A stretch of DNA of 64,000 nt from Fibrobacter sp. UBA7003 (GCA_002449765.1 DJXN01000012.1:186001-250000), one strand, 5' to 3'. Counted from the stretch's first letter, positions 9,969 to 18,802 are shown. Notes: generated by a model not told the origin, from the sequence alone. Translations and numbers: made by a program.

Positions 9969-10260
9969 CCATCACCTTCACGGGGACACCATTGAGCCCG
10001 AGCCCCACCGAGTCGGCAAAGCCGCACAGGTATTCGAGCGACGAATACTGATTTATTTTTAGGTCCAGCATCAAAATGTCGCGCTTCAAAAAAACGATCT
10101 CGTTCGAAAGCGCATAGGACTTCGAATAGAGCGCATTCACCCTGTTCTGAAGGTACAAGGGAGTCACGAGGCCGATGACAATCAGCACGAACACAACCGC
10201 AACGATCAGGAAGGTCGCCCTGTTCGTCTTCGGTACCGGCAATTTATCCGTAGCGCTCAT
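9943..10260 (-). CDS. ftsL: Cell division protein FtsL
   Basis: FtsL is a short bitopic divisome protein acting with FtsB and FtsQ. This 105-residue product has a basic N-terminus, one membrane segment (about residues 17-37, FLIVAVVFVLIVIGLVTPLYL) and a periplasmic heptad-like region (about 38-75). The FtsL family is poorly conserved, so the call depends on size, topology and position between rsmH and ftsI, which is the usual ftsL slot. Its ATG overlaps the rsmH stop. Confidence 0.85.
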   Translation of the reverse strand: MSATDKLPVPKTNRATFLIVAVVFVLIVIGLVTPLYLQNRVNALYSKSYALSNEIVFLKRDILMLDLKINQYSSLEYLCGFADSVGLGLNGVPVKVMDAGGPGVQ

Positions 10261-11270
10261 ACCCGTTCGTACACCCTCAGTTTCGCAGAGCGAGCCCTGC
10301 TGTTCCTTGCAATCTCTTCACTTGTCGGCAAAATCGGCTTGCGGTTCACCTTGCGCAGGCGCTGGTGATTGCCGCCGCACGTGCACACCGGCTGGCGTTC
10401 GGGGCAAATGCAGGCCCTCTCGAACTTCGCGGCGGTTTCCTTCACGCAGCGGTCCTCCACCGAATGGTAGCTCATCACCACCAGGCGACCACCCACCTTG
10501 AGGCAGTCCACCGCGGCGCTCAGGCTATCTTCAATCTCCTTGAGTTCGCCATTCACTTCCATGCGTATAGCCTGGAAAACGCGTGCCAAAAGGCCGTTCA
10601 CTTCGCGCTTCTTGTCGGGGAATACCGATTCCACCACGGCCTTCACGTCGGAAGGGAGAATATCGCGGTTCCCGGCCTTCACCGTGCCCGCCATTTCTAC
10701 AAGGCGGGTTGCAAGCTTGAACGCACGGTCCATATCCGCATTCTTGCGGAGGGCCGCGGCAAGCGTTTCTGCATCGACATTCTTGAGCCATTCCTGCGCA
10801 GATACACCTTCACGGCGGTCCATGCGGAGATCGAGCGGATTATCGCCCACAAAGGTGAACCCGCGCTTGGAATCGTCAACCTGGTGGCTGCTGATTCCCA
10901 AATCGTAAAGAATGCCGTCGAGAGTATTCGGTGCAATCTCGTTCTTCAGTTCACCGAAGCGCACCGGATGCACAACGAACTTGCACTTTACACCCGCAAG
11001 GCGCTTGGTCGCAAACGCAACGGCTTCCTCGTCACGGTCAAACGCGTGGAGCGTTCCGCCTTCGTTTAATTTGTTCGCAATCGCGTAGGAATGTCCGCCA
11101 CCGCCGAGCGTGCAGTCGCCATAGGTACCATCAGGCCTGATGTTCAGCCCATCAAGGCATTCGGCAAGCATCACGGGGTCGTGATAGAACACGCCATCGG
11201 TAGCGCCGGCAAGAGCCGCAGAATATTCGTTTGTCTGTAAATTAGTTTGTCTGAGGTCAGCGTTTGCCAT
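10257..11270 (-). CDS. rsmH: 16S rRNA (cytosine1402-N4)-methyltransferase RsmH
   Basis: RsmH methylates N4 of C1402 in the 16S rRNA decoding centre using S-adenosylmethionine. The 337-residue protein shows the entry motif YHDPVMLAE, the SAM loop (TYGDCTLGGGGHSYAI), DGILYDLGISSHQVD, RGFTF and the C-terminal MSYHSVEDRCVK, all typical of MraW/RsmH. ATG at 11270 has GGAGG five bases upstream; an in-frame TTG one codon earlier is unlikely. The gene begins inside the 3' end of mraZ and is the second gene of the cluster. Confidence 0.96.
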   Translation of the reverse strand: MANADLRQTNLQTNEYSAALAGATDGVFYHDPVMLAECLDGLNIRPDGTYGDCTLGGGGHSYAIANKLNEGGTLHAFDRDEEAVAFATKRLAGVKCKFVVHPVRFGELKNEIAPNTLDGILYDLGISSHQVDDSKRGFTFVGDNPLDLRMDRREGVSAQEWLKNVDAETLAAALRKNADMDRAFKLATRLVEMAGTVKAGNRDILPSDVKAVVESVFPDKKREVNGLLARVFQAIRMEVNGELKEIEDSLSAAVDCLKVGGRLVVMSYHSVEDRCVKETAAKFERACICPERQPVCTCGGNHQRLRKVNRKPILPTSEEIARNSRARSAKLRVYERV

Positions 11271-11733
11271 CAAGACCTCCCGACGAACCGATTAGGCGGA
11301 ACATTTCGTCGAACGACTTCTGAGCAGCATCGGTATCGATCTTGCTCTTGTTTTCGAATCGTTCGGGGTTCCACAATTCCAGAGAGCGTCCACGACCGGG
11401 AGTGTAAACCACTTCTGTCGTGAGACCCGCATATTCCAACAATTTCTTGGGAATAAGAATGCGGTTCTGGCCATCCATTTCTACTAGGCTGGCATCGAGC
11501 TGTTTCCGGAATTCATCGGCTCGAGGGCGATCTATGAACGCATCGAGTTCGGCCATGAATTTGGCGTACTCAGGCAGCATGTACAACCGGAGGGTGTGGT
11601 CCGGGTCGCGAGCGACTACGAACTCAGTCCCTTCGGTAGCCCACAGCTGGCGACGGAGTTCCCTGGGGAAGGAAGACCTTCCCTTTCCGTCTATCGCCGT
11701 CTTGGCGCTGCCTATGAAATAGCCTAAATCCAT
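11257..11733 (-). CDS. mraZ: Transcriptional regulator MraZ
   Basis: MraZ is an AbrB-like DNA-binding protein that in other bacteria represses its own division/cell-wall operon. The product from ATG 11733 has 158 residues, close to the usual length, with the two MraZ repeats visible (GSAKTAIDGKGRSSFPREL near the N-terminus; MDGQNRILIPKKLLEYAGL in the second half). ATG 11733 is chosen because AAGGA lies five bases upstream and the protein then begins MDLGYFIG; the longer reading from 11763 has no such support. It opens the cluster that runs to ftsA. Confidence 0.93.
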   Translation of the reverse strand: MDLGYFIGSAKTAIDGKGRSSFPRELRRQLWATEGTEFVVARDPDHTLRLYMLPEYAKFMAELDAFIDRPRADEFRKQLDASLVEMDGQNRILIPKKLLEYAGLTTEVVYTPGRGRSLELWNPERFENKSKIDTDAAQKSFDEMFRLIGSSGGLDGKR

Positions 11734-11778
11734 TTGATTCCTTGACACACTTTGCCACAACACTTATAACACATGGTA

Positions 11779-11807
11779 AAATTAAACATTTTCTACCACT
11801 ACGGCAA
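11779..11807 (-). promoter_or_regulatory. Candidate promoter of the mraZ-ftsA cluster
   Basis: On the minus strand TTGCCG (11807-11802) and TAATTT (11784-11779) are separated by 17 bases, about 45 bases before the mraZ start. The match to a sigma-70 type promoter is moderate. Some GTGG-like motifs nearby could be MraZ sites, but I could not make out a regular repeat. Confidence 0.4.
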
Positions 11808-11920
11808 TAAAATTTTGGAATATCGCCCCCAGAAACCGGAAAACTTACAGAAAGCATACCTCGTACCGAGGTCCGATTTCATTTTGGTGTTCAGATGAGC
11901 ATTGTTAATTTTTAGTACAC

Positions 11921-11950
11921 AAAAAAACCGGCATCATTGCCGGTCTATTT
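11921..11950 (-). terminator. Rho-independent terminator of the FISUMP lipoprotein gene
   Basis: A perfect seven-base stem (ACCGGCA, 11927-11933, with TGCCGGT, 11938-11944) encloses a four-base loop. On the minus strand it is followed by a run of T. It lies 30 bases after the stop of the lipoprotein gene and upstream of mraZ. Confidence 0.85.
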
Positions 11951-11972
11951 TTGGGAAGGCAAGGTTTACGCC

Positions 11973-12767
11973 CTAGTCCTTAAGGCAACGAACAGAAAGC
12001 CCTTCGTACTTGCCGTTGTGAGTCAGTCCCGCATTGTCGAGGTCGTAGTACAAGTCCATGAAGAACGCGCTGTAGCCATCGTATTCAGTAGAACTCCAGA
12101 ACCTCACTACGTCACCCTCTCTGTAGTAATCAAAGATGTCCCTGAAGCCGGCGGGCAACGCGGAAAAGCCGAAAGCATCGGTGCCGTTGCCACTGCTGTT
12201 CCAGCCGCTAGTGGACTTGAGTACCTTACCCGCTGTACTGGAACCACCAACTGTCGTAATCAACGTATTCCATTCCGTGGAGTCCGGCAGGTGCCAACCC
12301 TCGGGACAAACACCACGTACCAGATAGTCCGGCGAGCAGGTCATACCGATTACACTGTAACCGCAGCCCTTGCCGTTTGTGCTCCACGTACCAACGCTAT
12401 CCATGGCTGCAGCCCAGGTGTATAGGCGACCGTACTTGGTGCTGTAGGATGCGTCGTTGTCGTAGTACCAACTAGTAGAATCGAGGGTGTTGCCACTATG
12501 GTTATAAGGGACACCGGTGTATGCGTAGTTAAGGTTTTCGGCCATCCAAGTTTGGGTGCCGATTTTCACGGTCCTATACGTCTGGCCGTCGCGGGAGTCG
12601 GTCATAGTTCCAGTGGGCACACTTGTCTTGCTATCGCTCGACTTCGGTGTGACGCTGGGCGAAGAATCCTTCCCGTCCGGACGCGAGATAAAGCCGCTAT
12701 CGTCATCGCTACAGGCGACAAACATCACGGGCAAAAGCAATACAAACAAAACTTTCAAGACACGCAT
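11973..12767 (-). CDS. FISUMP-domain lipoprotein
   Basis: This is a secreted lipoprotein of unknown function. The 264-residue product has a signal peptide ending in a lipobox (FVAC, Cys at about residue 19), a Ser/Asp/Lys-rich linker to about residue 55, then one FISUMP domain (Fibrobacter succinogenes major paralogous domain) running to the C-terminus. The domain is recognised from DGQTYRTVKIGTQTWMAENL, GRLYTWAAAM, GWHLPDSTEW and the terminal GLSVRCLKD. FISUMP proteins are expanded in Fibrobacter and resemble C-type-lectin-like folds; they are thought to be surface proteins, but no role is proven. It is a single-gene unit with its own terminator. Confidence 0.92.
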   Translation of the reverse strand: MRVLKVLFVLLLPVMFVACSDDDSGFISRPDGKDSSPSVTPKSSDSKTSVPTGTMTDSRDGQTYRTVKIGTQTWMAENLNYAYTGVPYNHSGNTLDSTSWYYDNDASYSTKYGRLYTWAAAMDSVGTWSTNGKGCGYSVIGMTCSPDYLVRGVCPEGWHLPDSTEWNTLITTVGGSSTAGKVLKSTSGWNSSGNGTDAFGFSALPAGFRDIFDYYREGDVVRFWSSTEYDGYSAFFMDLYYDLDNAGLTHNGKYEGLSVRCLKD

Positions 12768-12804
12768 TCGTCCTCCTTAAAAAATGCGTCCAAAAATATA
12801 GCGC

Positions 12805-13668
12805 TTATCGAGTCTCGCGCAAATACTTGATGGCGGCAAGGCTAGCAATGGCGCCCTCGCCCACGGCGACAGCAACCTGCAACGTACCGCCGGTGCAGTC
12901 CCCCGCGGCAAACAGGCCGGGAACCGTCGTCATGTAATCCTTGTCCAGCACGACGCTGCCGCCGTCGAAGGCGGCTCCCGCCTTCCGCGCAAGATCCATG
13001 GCACTTGCGCTGCCGAGGGCGACAAACAGCCCGTCGAGTTTCAGTTCCTCGCCATCATCGAACTTTACGCCGCCAAACGTTCCCTCGCCCACAAGGCCCG
13101 CGAGCTTTCGCTTGTCAATTCTTACTTTGTCTGTGAATTCAGCCGTCGGTTCCGCACCATTCGTAAGGAGCGTCACACTTCCGACCACATTCAGGAGTTC
13201 ATTGCATTCATGCAGGGCATACTCGCCCGACCCAAGAACCGCGACATCCTTCCCGCGGTAAAAGAACGCATCGCACACCGCGCAGTAGCTCACGCCGTGG
13301 CCTTCCATCTCGGCCATACCCGGGAGAGGAGTCTTCTTGCGGGCAGAACCCGTCGCCATGATGCACGCGCGACCACGGTACTCGCCCTTGAGCCCCGTCG
13401 CCACGAATTCCTTCCCGTCGAAAAACAGGTCGGTCACCTCGTCCTCTACAAGGTTCGCCCCGAGCCGCTCGGCCTGGTTCTTGCCCACCTCATAGAGTTC
13501 TGCGCCCGTCAGCGGTTTCTCCAGGCCGTAATAATTCTCTATCATGTGCGCCTTTTCGAGCGCACCGGCGCCCTTCCCGACCAAGATAACGTCCAAGCCG
13601 GCACGCAACGCATAAAGCGATGCCGAAACGCCCGCTGGGCCCTGACCAATAATCAACATATCTGCCAT
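12805..13668 (-). CDS. Thioredoxin reductase-like FAD/NAD(P)-dependent oxidoreductase
   Basis: This flavoprotein disulfide reductase probably passes electrons from NAD(P)H to thioredoxin or a similar small protein. The 287-residue product has the FAD loop (IIGQGPAGVSASLYA), the redox pair C129-A-V-C132 (SYCAVCDAFF), an NAD(P)-binding loop (VLGSGEYALHE) and the terminal FAD motif GLFAAGDCTGG. ATG at 13668 has GAGAGG five to six bases upstream; the longer reading to 13707 is unlikely. It is slightly short for TrxB and diverges at GSGEYA, so a TrxB paralogue or ferredoxin-linked enzyme is possible. It stands alone, divergent from the GH8 gene. Confidence 0.85.
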   Translation of the reverse strand: MADMLIIGQGPAGVSASLYALRAGLDVILVGKGAGALEKAHMIENYYGLEKPLTGAELYEVGKNQAERLGANLVEDEVTDLFFDGKEFVATGLKGEYRGRACIMATGSARKKTPLPGMAEMEGHGVSYCAVCDAFFYRGKDVAVLGSGEYALHECNELLNVVGSVTLLTNGAEPTAEFTDKVRIDKRKLAGLVGEGTFGGVKFDDGEELKLDGLFVALGSASAMDLARKAGAAFDGGSVVLDKDYMTTVPGLFAAGDCTGGTLQVAVAVGEGAIASLAAIKYLRETR

Positions 13669-13788
13669 AAATACCTCTCGTTGTAAAAATACGAAATTTC
13701 CACACATTTTTTTACACTTGTTTTCAAAAAGCGGTTTTGCATACGGGGCAAATTAAGTTATTTTAGATAATAGAATAGAGGATTTTAT

Positions 13789-14901
13789 ATGGAACGTAAA
13801 AAGCCCCGCGACATGTTCGTCGAAGCAGGCTACGGCCCGAACTTCGCCGACCAGCTAATCCAGAACGCATTCAGCAAACTCTTCGAGGGCGACCCCATCG
13901 ACGAGCGCGTGTGCTTCGAGGCCGCCGACGACATGGCATACATCATCGACATCGGCCACGACGACATCCGCTCCGAAGGCATGAGCTACGGCATGTTCAT
14001 TGCCGCCCTCACCGGCCACGACAAGCTTTTCCAGAAACTCTGGAACTTCGCGAAGAAATACCTGCGCAACGACGACGGCCCGCACAAGGGCTACTACTCC
14101 TGGCAAGTCTCCACCACCGACTTCTCGATGATGGACCCGGGTGCAGCCCCCGACGGCGAGGAATACATCGCGGCAGCCCTCCTCATCGCCGCAAAGAAGT
14201 TTGGCCGCGACGACTACAAGCAGGAGGCCATCGAGCTCATCAACTGCATCAAGAACAAACCGTTCAACGAACTCGTCGGCCCGATGATCGACCCCGAACG
14301 TAAACTCATCAAGTTCTCGCCCGTGCTCGGCAACGACTTTACCGACCCGAGCTACCACACCATCGCATTCTACCGTGCCTACGCCGATGCGACCGGCGAC
14401 AACGAATGGCTCGAGATTGCCAAAAACAGCATCGAATACCTGAAGAAGGCCGCCCACCCCGAAACGGGCCTCTGCGGCGACTACTCCGAATACGACGGCA
14501 CGCCCAAAGCCATGCCCTGGTTTCCCGAGAGCAACTGCTTCAGCGGCGACGCCTGGCGCGTTGCGCTCAACCTGAGCCTCGACTACGCACTCTTTGGCGG
14601 CGACGAGAGCGAGAAGGAAATCTGCACGCGCCTGCTGAACTTCTTCGAGAACAGGAGGCCCTACCTCTCTGACTACGCGACCGACGGCGGGCCCTACCCG
14701 CGCCAGGGCCGCAACGCTACGCCGGGCATCATCGCGATGAACGCGGCCGCGACACAAGTCCTCGATTCCGAAGACCCGCTGGTAAAGCCTTTCGTCAAAG
14801 ACCTCGCGGCACTTTCCGTCCCGTTCCGCTTCTGGCGCTACTACGACGGCATGCTCTACATCATCGGGCTCTTGGCAACTGCCGGAAAAATTGAATTCTA
14901 A
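13789..14901 (+). CDS. Cytoplasmic glycoside hydrolase family 8 enzyme (Rex-like)
   Basis: Family GH8 contains endoglucanases, chitosanases, xylanases and the reducing-end xylose-releasing exo-oligoxylanase (Rex). The 370-residue product has no signal peptide and no extra domain, so it should act in the cytoplasm on imported oligosaccharides, as Rex does. The GH8 general-acid motif is clear (IRSEGMSYGMF, E63), followed by GAAPDGEEY (D122), LCGDYSEYDG (Asp pair about 231-236) and FSGDAWR (D254); one of these late Asp residues should be the base. The specificity for xylo-oligosaccharides is inferred from resemblance only. GAGG lies just before the ATG. It is followed closely by the MORN_2/FISUMP lipoprotein gene. 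Confidence 0.88.
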   Translation: MERKKPRDMFVEAGYGPNFADQLIQNAFSKLFEGDPIDERVCFEAADDMAYIIDIGHDDIRSEGMSYGMFIAALTGHDKLFQKLWNFAKKYLRNDDGPHKGYYSWQVSTTDFSMMDPGAAPDGEEYIAAALLIAAKKFGRDDYKQEAIELINCIKNKPFNELVGPMIDPERKLIKFSPVLGNDFTDPSYHTIAFYRAYADATGDNEWLEIAKNSIEYLKKAAHPETGLCGDYSEYDGTPKAMPWFPESNCFSGDAWRVALNLSLDYALFGGDESEKEICTRLLNFFENRRPYLSDYATDGGPYPRQGRNATPGIIAMNAAATQVLDSEDPLVKPFVKDLAALSVPFRFWRYYDGMLYIIGLLATAGKIEF

Positions 14902-14916
14902 AACAAGGAGATCCAA

Positions 14917-15843
14917 ATGAAACAGAGAACATTGCTCATCGGCCTGTCGCTTACGGCAGCTCTCGCTTTCACCGCCTGCGACGACATCCGCACGCAGGAA
15001 TTTCCCGATGGCAAGGTGCGCATGGAATCCACCTATGTCAACGACAAGAAGCAGGGTATCGAAAAGGAATACTACAATAGCGGAACCCTCAGGCGCGAAA
15101 CGAACTTCAACGCAGACCGCAAGGAAGGCGTGCAGAAGGAATACTACGAAGACGGCACCCTCCAGGCCGAAACTCCGTATGCCGACGGCTACATCGAAGG
15201 CGAAGTCGTCAAGTACCACAAGAACGGCAAGCTCGCTTCCAAGGCCAAATACCAGAAGAACAAGCAGATTGAATTCGGCGAAATGTACGATCCGGACGGT
15301 TCTCCCGCGACAGACGGCAGCTACAAGGACCCGCGCGACGGCTACGCCTACCAGTGGATCCGCATCGGCACCCAGGTGTGGACCGCCGAGAACATGAACT
15401 TCGGCACCTTCGAAGGTTCCGTGTGCAACCAGTGCAACCACTGGGGCCGCCTCTACAACTTCGAGAATGCGAAGAAGGCCTGCCTCGACGGCTTCCACAT
15501 GCCCACCAAGGAAGAATGGAAGACGCTCCTCACCTTCGCCGAGACAAGCGGCAAGGTCGGCACCGTGCTCAAGGCCGGTTTCGGCTGGGACCCCATCAAG
15601 GAAGGCGGCAATGACTACGGCAACGGCAAGGACGAGCTCGGGTTCGGCGTGAAGGCCGGTGGCGCCCACTTCGCAAAGAGTGACGTCCCGCTGAAGGAAC
15701 GCAAGTTCGAAGACGCCGGCAAGAAGGCCTACCTCTGGACCGCCGAAGGCGAAGTGCTCGTGTTCTACCACGACAAGGACATCGCGAAGTTCGAGAAGTT
15801 CAATCCCGAATTCGGAGCGAGCCTCCGCTGCCTGAAGGACTAG
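14917..15843 (+). CDS. Lipoprotein with MORN_2 repeats and a FISUMP domain
   Basis: The 308-residue product starts with a lipoprotein signal (LAFTAC, Cys at about 21). Next come about four MORN_2/YwqK-type repeats (residues about 25-115) of the pattern KEYY.DGTL..E..Y.DG. A C-terminal FISUMP domain (about 140-308) is marked by DGYAYQWIRIGTQVWTAENM, GRLYNFENAKKAC, GFHMPTKEEW and the terminal ASLRCLKD. Function is unknown; surface exposure is likely. AAGGAG lies seven bases before the ATG, and 15 bases separate it from the GH8 stop, so the two are probably cotranscribed. A strong terminator follows. Confidence 0.88.
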   Translation: MKQRTLLIGLSLTAALAFTACDDIRTQEFPDGKVRMESTYVNDKKQGIEKEYYNSGTLRRETNFNADRKEGVQKEYYEDGTLQAETPYADGYIEGEVVKYHKNGKLASKAKYQKNKQIEFGEMYDPDGSPATDGSYKDPRDGYAYQWIRIGTQVWTAENMNFGTFEGSVCNQCNHWGRLYNFENAKKACLDGFHMPTKEEWKTLLTFAETSGKVGTVLKAGFGWDPIKEGGNDYGNGKDELGFGVKAGGAHFAKSDVPLKERKFEDAGKKAYLWTAEGEVLVFYHDKDIAKFEKFNPEFGASLRCLKD

Positions 15844-15879
15844 CGAGCGTTCTCACTTCAGTCTTTTCACTTTATAAGT

Positions 15880-15911
15880 AAAGCCCTCGGTCGCTGCCGA
15901 GGGCTTTGCCA
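15880..15911 (+). terminator. Terminator after the MORN_2/FISUMP lipoprotein gene
   Basis: An 11-base perfect stem (AAAGCCCTCGG, 15880-15890, with CCGAGGGCTTT, 15897-15907) has a six-base loop. The T run is short, but the stem is strong and sits between convergent genes, so it may serve both. Confidence 0.75.
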
Positions 15912-15947
15912 TTACAATCCTAATGACCAATAACTAATGACTAACAA

Positions 15948-17165
15948 CTACGTCGTATATTCCGCGTTGATCTTCACGTAGCCGTAGCTCAGGTCGCAGG
16001 TGAACGCGCTTGCGGATGCCTGACCGATGTTGAGCACGAGCGTTACTTTGTATTCACGCTGGCGAACCACAGCATGGAGTGCCGCCGTCTGAGCTTCGTC
16101 GAGCTGGAGCGGGCGCCCGCCTTCAAGCACCTTCACGTCGCCAAAGTACAGGTCGGTGTGTTCGGCCACCATGTTGCAACCGCTGGAACCCGCACTGCTG
16201 AGGATGCGGCCCCAGTTCGGGTCTTCACCGAACATTGCGCACTTCGCGAGGTTGGATGTCCCGATGAAGCGCGCCATGCGGAGCGCTTCTTCGTGGCTTT
16301 CTGCCTTCTCGATACGCAGTTCGATAAGCTTGGTGGCACCTTCGCCATCACGCACGATGTCTTTTGCGAGGCTCTGCATAATAAGCATGAGGGCTGCACG
16401 GAACTCGCCCTGTTCGCTCAAGCTCAGGTCTTCGTAACGGAGTCCGCTCATGCCGTTCGCAAGCAAGATGCACGTGTCGTTCGTGCTCGTGTCGCCGTCC
16501 ACGGTAATCGCATTGAAGGAATCGGCGATGTCGGCACGGAATTCGGCGAAGAAGTCTATGGGGAGCGAGATGTCGGTCGTGATGAAGGCAAGCATCGTCG
16601 CCATGTTCGGGTGAATCATGCCCGAGCCCTTGCAGGCGCCGCCAATCGTAATCACGCCCTTTTCCGTCTGGATTTCCACGGCGTGGCTCTTGAGGGCAAG
16701 GTCGGTCGTAAGGATGGCGCGGCCGAATTCTTCGGAAGCGTCGGCGTGCAGTTTTTCCACGAGCTTCGGGATTCCCGCCTCGATCTTGTCCATCGGCATC
16801 AGGTGGCCAATCACGCCCGTGCTGCAAACGAGCACGCTCTTCGGGGTAAGGCCAAGGGCCTCCTCGGTCATCACGGCCATGCGTTCGGCATCCTTGTAGC
16901 CCTGTTCGCCGGTGCAGGCGTTCGCATTGCCGCTGTTCACTACGACCGCAGTCGCGAAATGGGCATGTTCAAGCGCAGCCTTGTCGTACAGTACCGGAGC
17001 GGCCTTCACCTTGTTGGTGGTAAAGACGGCGAAGCAACGGGCCGCCTTCTCGCTTTTCAAAAGCGCCATGTCGGCGTTACCGCTGGCCTTGATGCCAGCG
17101 CAAATTCCAGATGCGGTAAAGCCCTTGGGGGAGCAAACGCCGCCTTTTTCCAGCACAGTGTACAT
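15948..17165 (-). CDS. argJ: Bifunctional ornithine acetyltransferase / N-acetylglutamate synthase
   Basis: ArgJ recycles the acetyl group from N-acetylornithine to glutamate in arginine synthesis; some forms also use acetyl-CoA. The 405-residue proprotein carries the autocleavage site HPNMAT-MLAFITTD (between A189 and T190), which gives the alpha and beta chains. Other family motifs are VVNSGNANACTG, CSTGVIG, VDGDTSTNDT and the FGEDPNWGRI segment. ATG at 17165 is chosen for AGGAG five bases upstream. It stands alone, divergent from greA; no other arg gene is in the window. Confidence 0.96.
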   Translation of the reverse strand: MYTVLEKGGVCSPKGFTASGICAGIKASGNADMALLKSEKAARCFAVFTTNKVKAAPVLYDKAALEHAHFATAVVVNSGNANACTGEQGYKDAERMAVMTEEALGLTPKSVLVCSTGVIGHLMPMDKIEAGIPKLVEKLHADASEEFGRAILTTDLALKSHAVEIQTEKGVITIGGACKGSGMIHPNMATMLAFITTDISLPIDFFAEFRADIADSFNAITVDGDTSTNDTCILLANGMSGLRYEDLSLSEQGEFRAALMLIMQSLAKDIVRDGEGATKLIELRIEKAESHEEALRMARFIGTSNLAKCAMFGEDPNWGRILSSAGSSGCNMVAEHTDLYFGDVKVLEGGRPLQLDEAQTAALHAVVRQREYKVTLVLNIGQASASAFTCDLSYGYVKINAEYTT

Positions 17166-17239
17166 AGTATCTCCTAAAAAGAAGCTTTCTTTGCGATTCG
17201 GGGCTCGCAACGCCCGTTAAAATTTTTACCTTGTAGAGC

Positions 17240-17707
17240 ATGGAAAAGATCCCGTTTACACAAGAAGCTTACGACCAGCTCGTCAAAGCACTCGAAAATT
17301 TAAAAAATGTAGAACGCCCGCGCGTCCTGCAAGAATTAGTTGATGCCCGTGCACAGGGCGATTTGAGCGAGAACGCCGAATACCATGCCGCGAAGGAACG
17401 TCTCGCCTCCATCGACAATATCGAAATGCCCAAGCTCCAGGACCAGCTGGCCAGGGCCGAAGTCGTCGCGTTCGACCCGAACTCCGACACCATCCGCTTC
17501 GGCGCGAAGGTCACGCTCATCAACGCCAAGACCAAGAAAAACGTCGTCTACCAGCTGGTGAGCCCCGAAGAAGCCGACGCCCTCAACGGCAAAATCAGCT
17601 TCAAGAGCCCCATCGGCGCCGCCCTCATGGGCAAGAAGAAGGGAGAAACCGTCGAGGTGACAACCCCGAGAGGCGTCAACAAGTTCGAAATCGTCGACTT
17701 CAGCTAA
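17240..17707 (+). CDS. greA: Transcription elongation factor GreA
   Basis: GreA stimulates transcript cleavage by backtracked RNA polymerase. The 155-residue protein has the N-terminal coiled-coil (about residues 8-75) with the acidic tip in DLSENAEYHAAKERL, and the C-terminal FKBP-like domain (about 80-155) ending VNKFEIVDFS. The length is normal. There is no clear ribosome-binding site before the ATG; a TACCTT seven bases upstream could be a -10 element, giving a leaderless or very short leader. It is followed 16 bases later by holA. Confidence 0.95.
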   Translation: MEKIPFTQEAYDQLVKALENLKNVERPRVLQELVDARAQGDLSENAEYHAAKERLASIDNIEMPKLQDQLARAEVVAFDPNSDTIRFGAKVTLINAKTKKNVVYQLVSPEEADALNGKISFKSPIGAALMGKKKGETVEVTTPRGVNKFEIVDFS

Positions 17708-17723
17708 GGTACCCCCAACCCGC

Positions 17724-18692
17724 ATGATTGTCACGCTCATCGGCAAGGACGAATTCAGCAAGGAAGCTCGAATCGGGAAATTCCTCGAGGAAGCCCTCGG
17801 CGACCGCAAGGACGACCCGATGTCCAGGCAAATCCTCTTTGCCACGGATACCAACATCCCTTCCATCGCCGATGCCGTCATCACTGCCTGCGATTCCGTC
17901 TCCATGTTCGCCCCCGAACAGGTTGTCGTCGTCCGCAAGGGCGAAGCGCTCAAGGCAGACGACAGCAAGGCCCTAGCCAAGTGGCTGAGCCACAATCCCC
18001 AGTGCAAGCTCCTCTTCGAATTCGAGAAGCTCGATGCCCGCGGCGAACTGTTCAAGGCGCTCAAGGGCGCAGGCGAAATCGAGAAATTCGAGGAACCCAA
18101 GCAGTACAAGATGGCCGAATGGATCGACGCCGCCATCCCCTCGCACTTCAACAAGGCGATTGACCGCGACGCAAGCCGCTACCTCGCCGAGGCTCTCGGC
18201 ACCGACACCAAGCTCGTCTGCGAAGAAGTCGAGAAGGTGCTGCTTTTCGCTCCGGACTGCAAGAAGATTACGCTCGACCTCGTCCGCACCATGATCGTGC
18301 CGCAACGCGAGATGGTATCGTACGAAATCAACGATTCGTTCGGGCTGCGCGACGCAAAACAATACGCCCGCATGCTCAACGAGCTCTTGAACAACGGAGT
18401 GAACGCCATCCAGATCGCGGGTTCGCTCTACCGTTACTCCGTCGACCTGCTGAACTTCTCCTCCCTCCTAGACAAGGGGATGACGCCGAAGGATGCAGCC
18501 GCCGAACTCGGCAAGAACGACTACATCTTCAACGTGAAAGGCCGCGCCCCCGAATGTGCGCGACGCTGGAGCAAGCCGCTCCTCTGCCGCGTCATCCGCC
18601 GACTCGCCGATCTCGATTACGAATTCAAAAGCGGACTCTGCAGCACCCGCATTGCGCAGGAACTCGCGCTCGCGGCCCTCGTTATCCGGTAA
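17724..18692 (+). CDS. holA: DNA polymerase III subunit delta
   Basis: HolA opens the beta sliding clamp as part of the clamp loader. The 322-residue length fits. The sequence shows the family pattern: N-terminal IVTLIGKDEF, the middle segment VVVVRKGEALKADD then LLFEFEKLDARGEL, helical domain II/III with NDSFGLRDAKQYARMLNELL, and a C-terminal region ending LCSTRIAQELALAALVIR. Delta subunits are weakly conserved, but the overall match is good. It is probably cotranscribed with greA. Confidence 0.88.
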   Translation: MIVTLIGKDEFSKEARIGKFLEEALGDRKDDPMSRQILFATDTNIPSIADAVITACDSVSMFAPEQVVVVRKGEALKADDSKALAKWLSHNPQCKLLFEFEKLDARGELFKALKGAGEIEKFEEPKQYKMAEWIDAAIPSHFNKAIDRDASRYLAEALGTDTKLVCEEVEKVLLFAPDCKKITLDLVRTMIVPQREMVSYEINDSFGLRDAKQYARMLNELLNNGVNAIQIAGSLYRYSVDLLNFSSLLDKGMTPKDAAAELGKNDYIFNVKGRAPECARRWSKPLLCRVIRRLADLDYEFKSGLCSTRIAQELALAALVIR

Positions 18693-18802
18693 TGAAACCT
18701 GGGAGCGCGAAGCCCTCTCTAAAGCCCTCCCAAACAACGAGAAAAAACTTCGGCAAGCAAACTTGCCTCACGCTTACGCAAGCATAAGCGTTGAATAAAC
18801 AG

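Noticed and set aside
13855..15771. 638-codon open frame on the minus strand across the GH8 and lipoprotein genes
   Set aside because: It is the antisense shadow of two clear plus-strand genes with recognised domains and ribosome sites; its composition (Val/Ala/Glu rich) is typical of a shadow.
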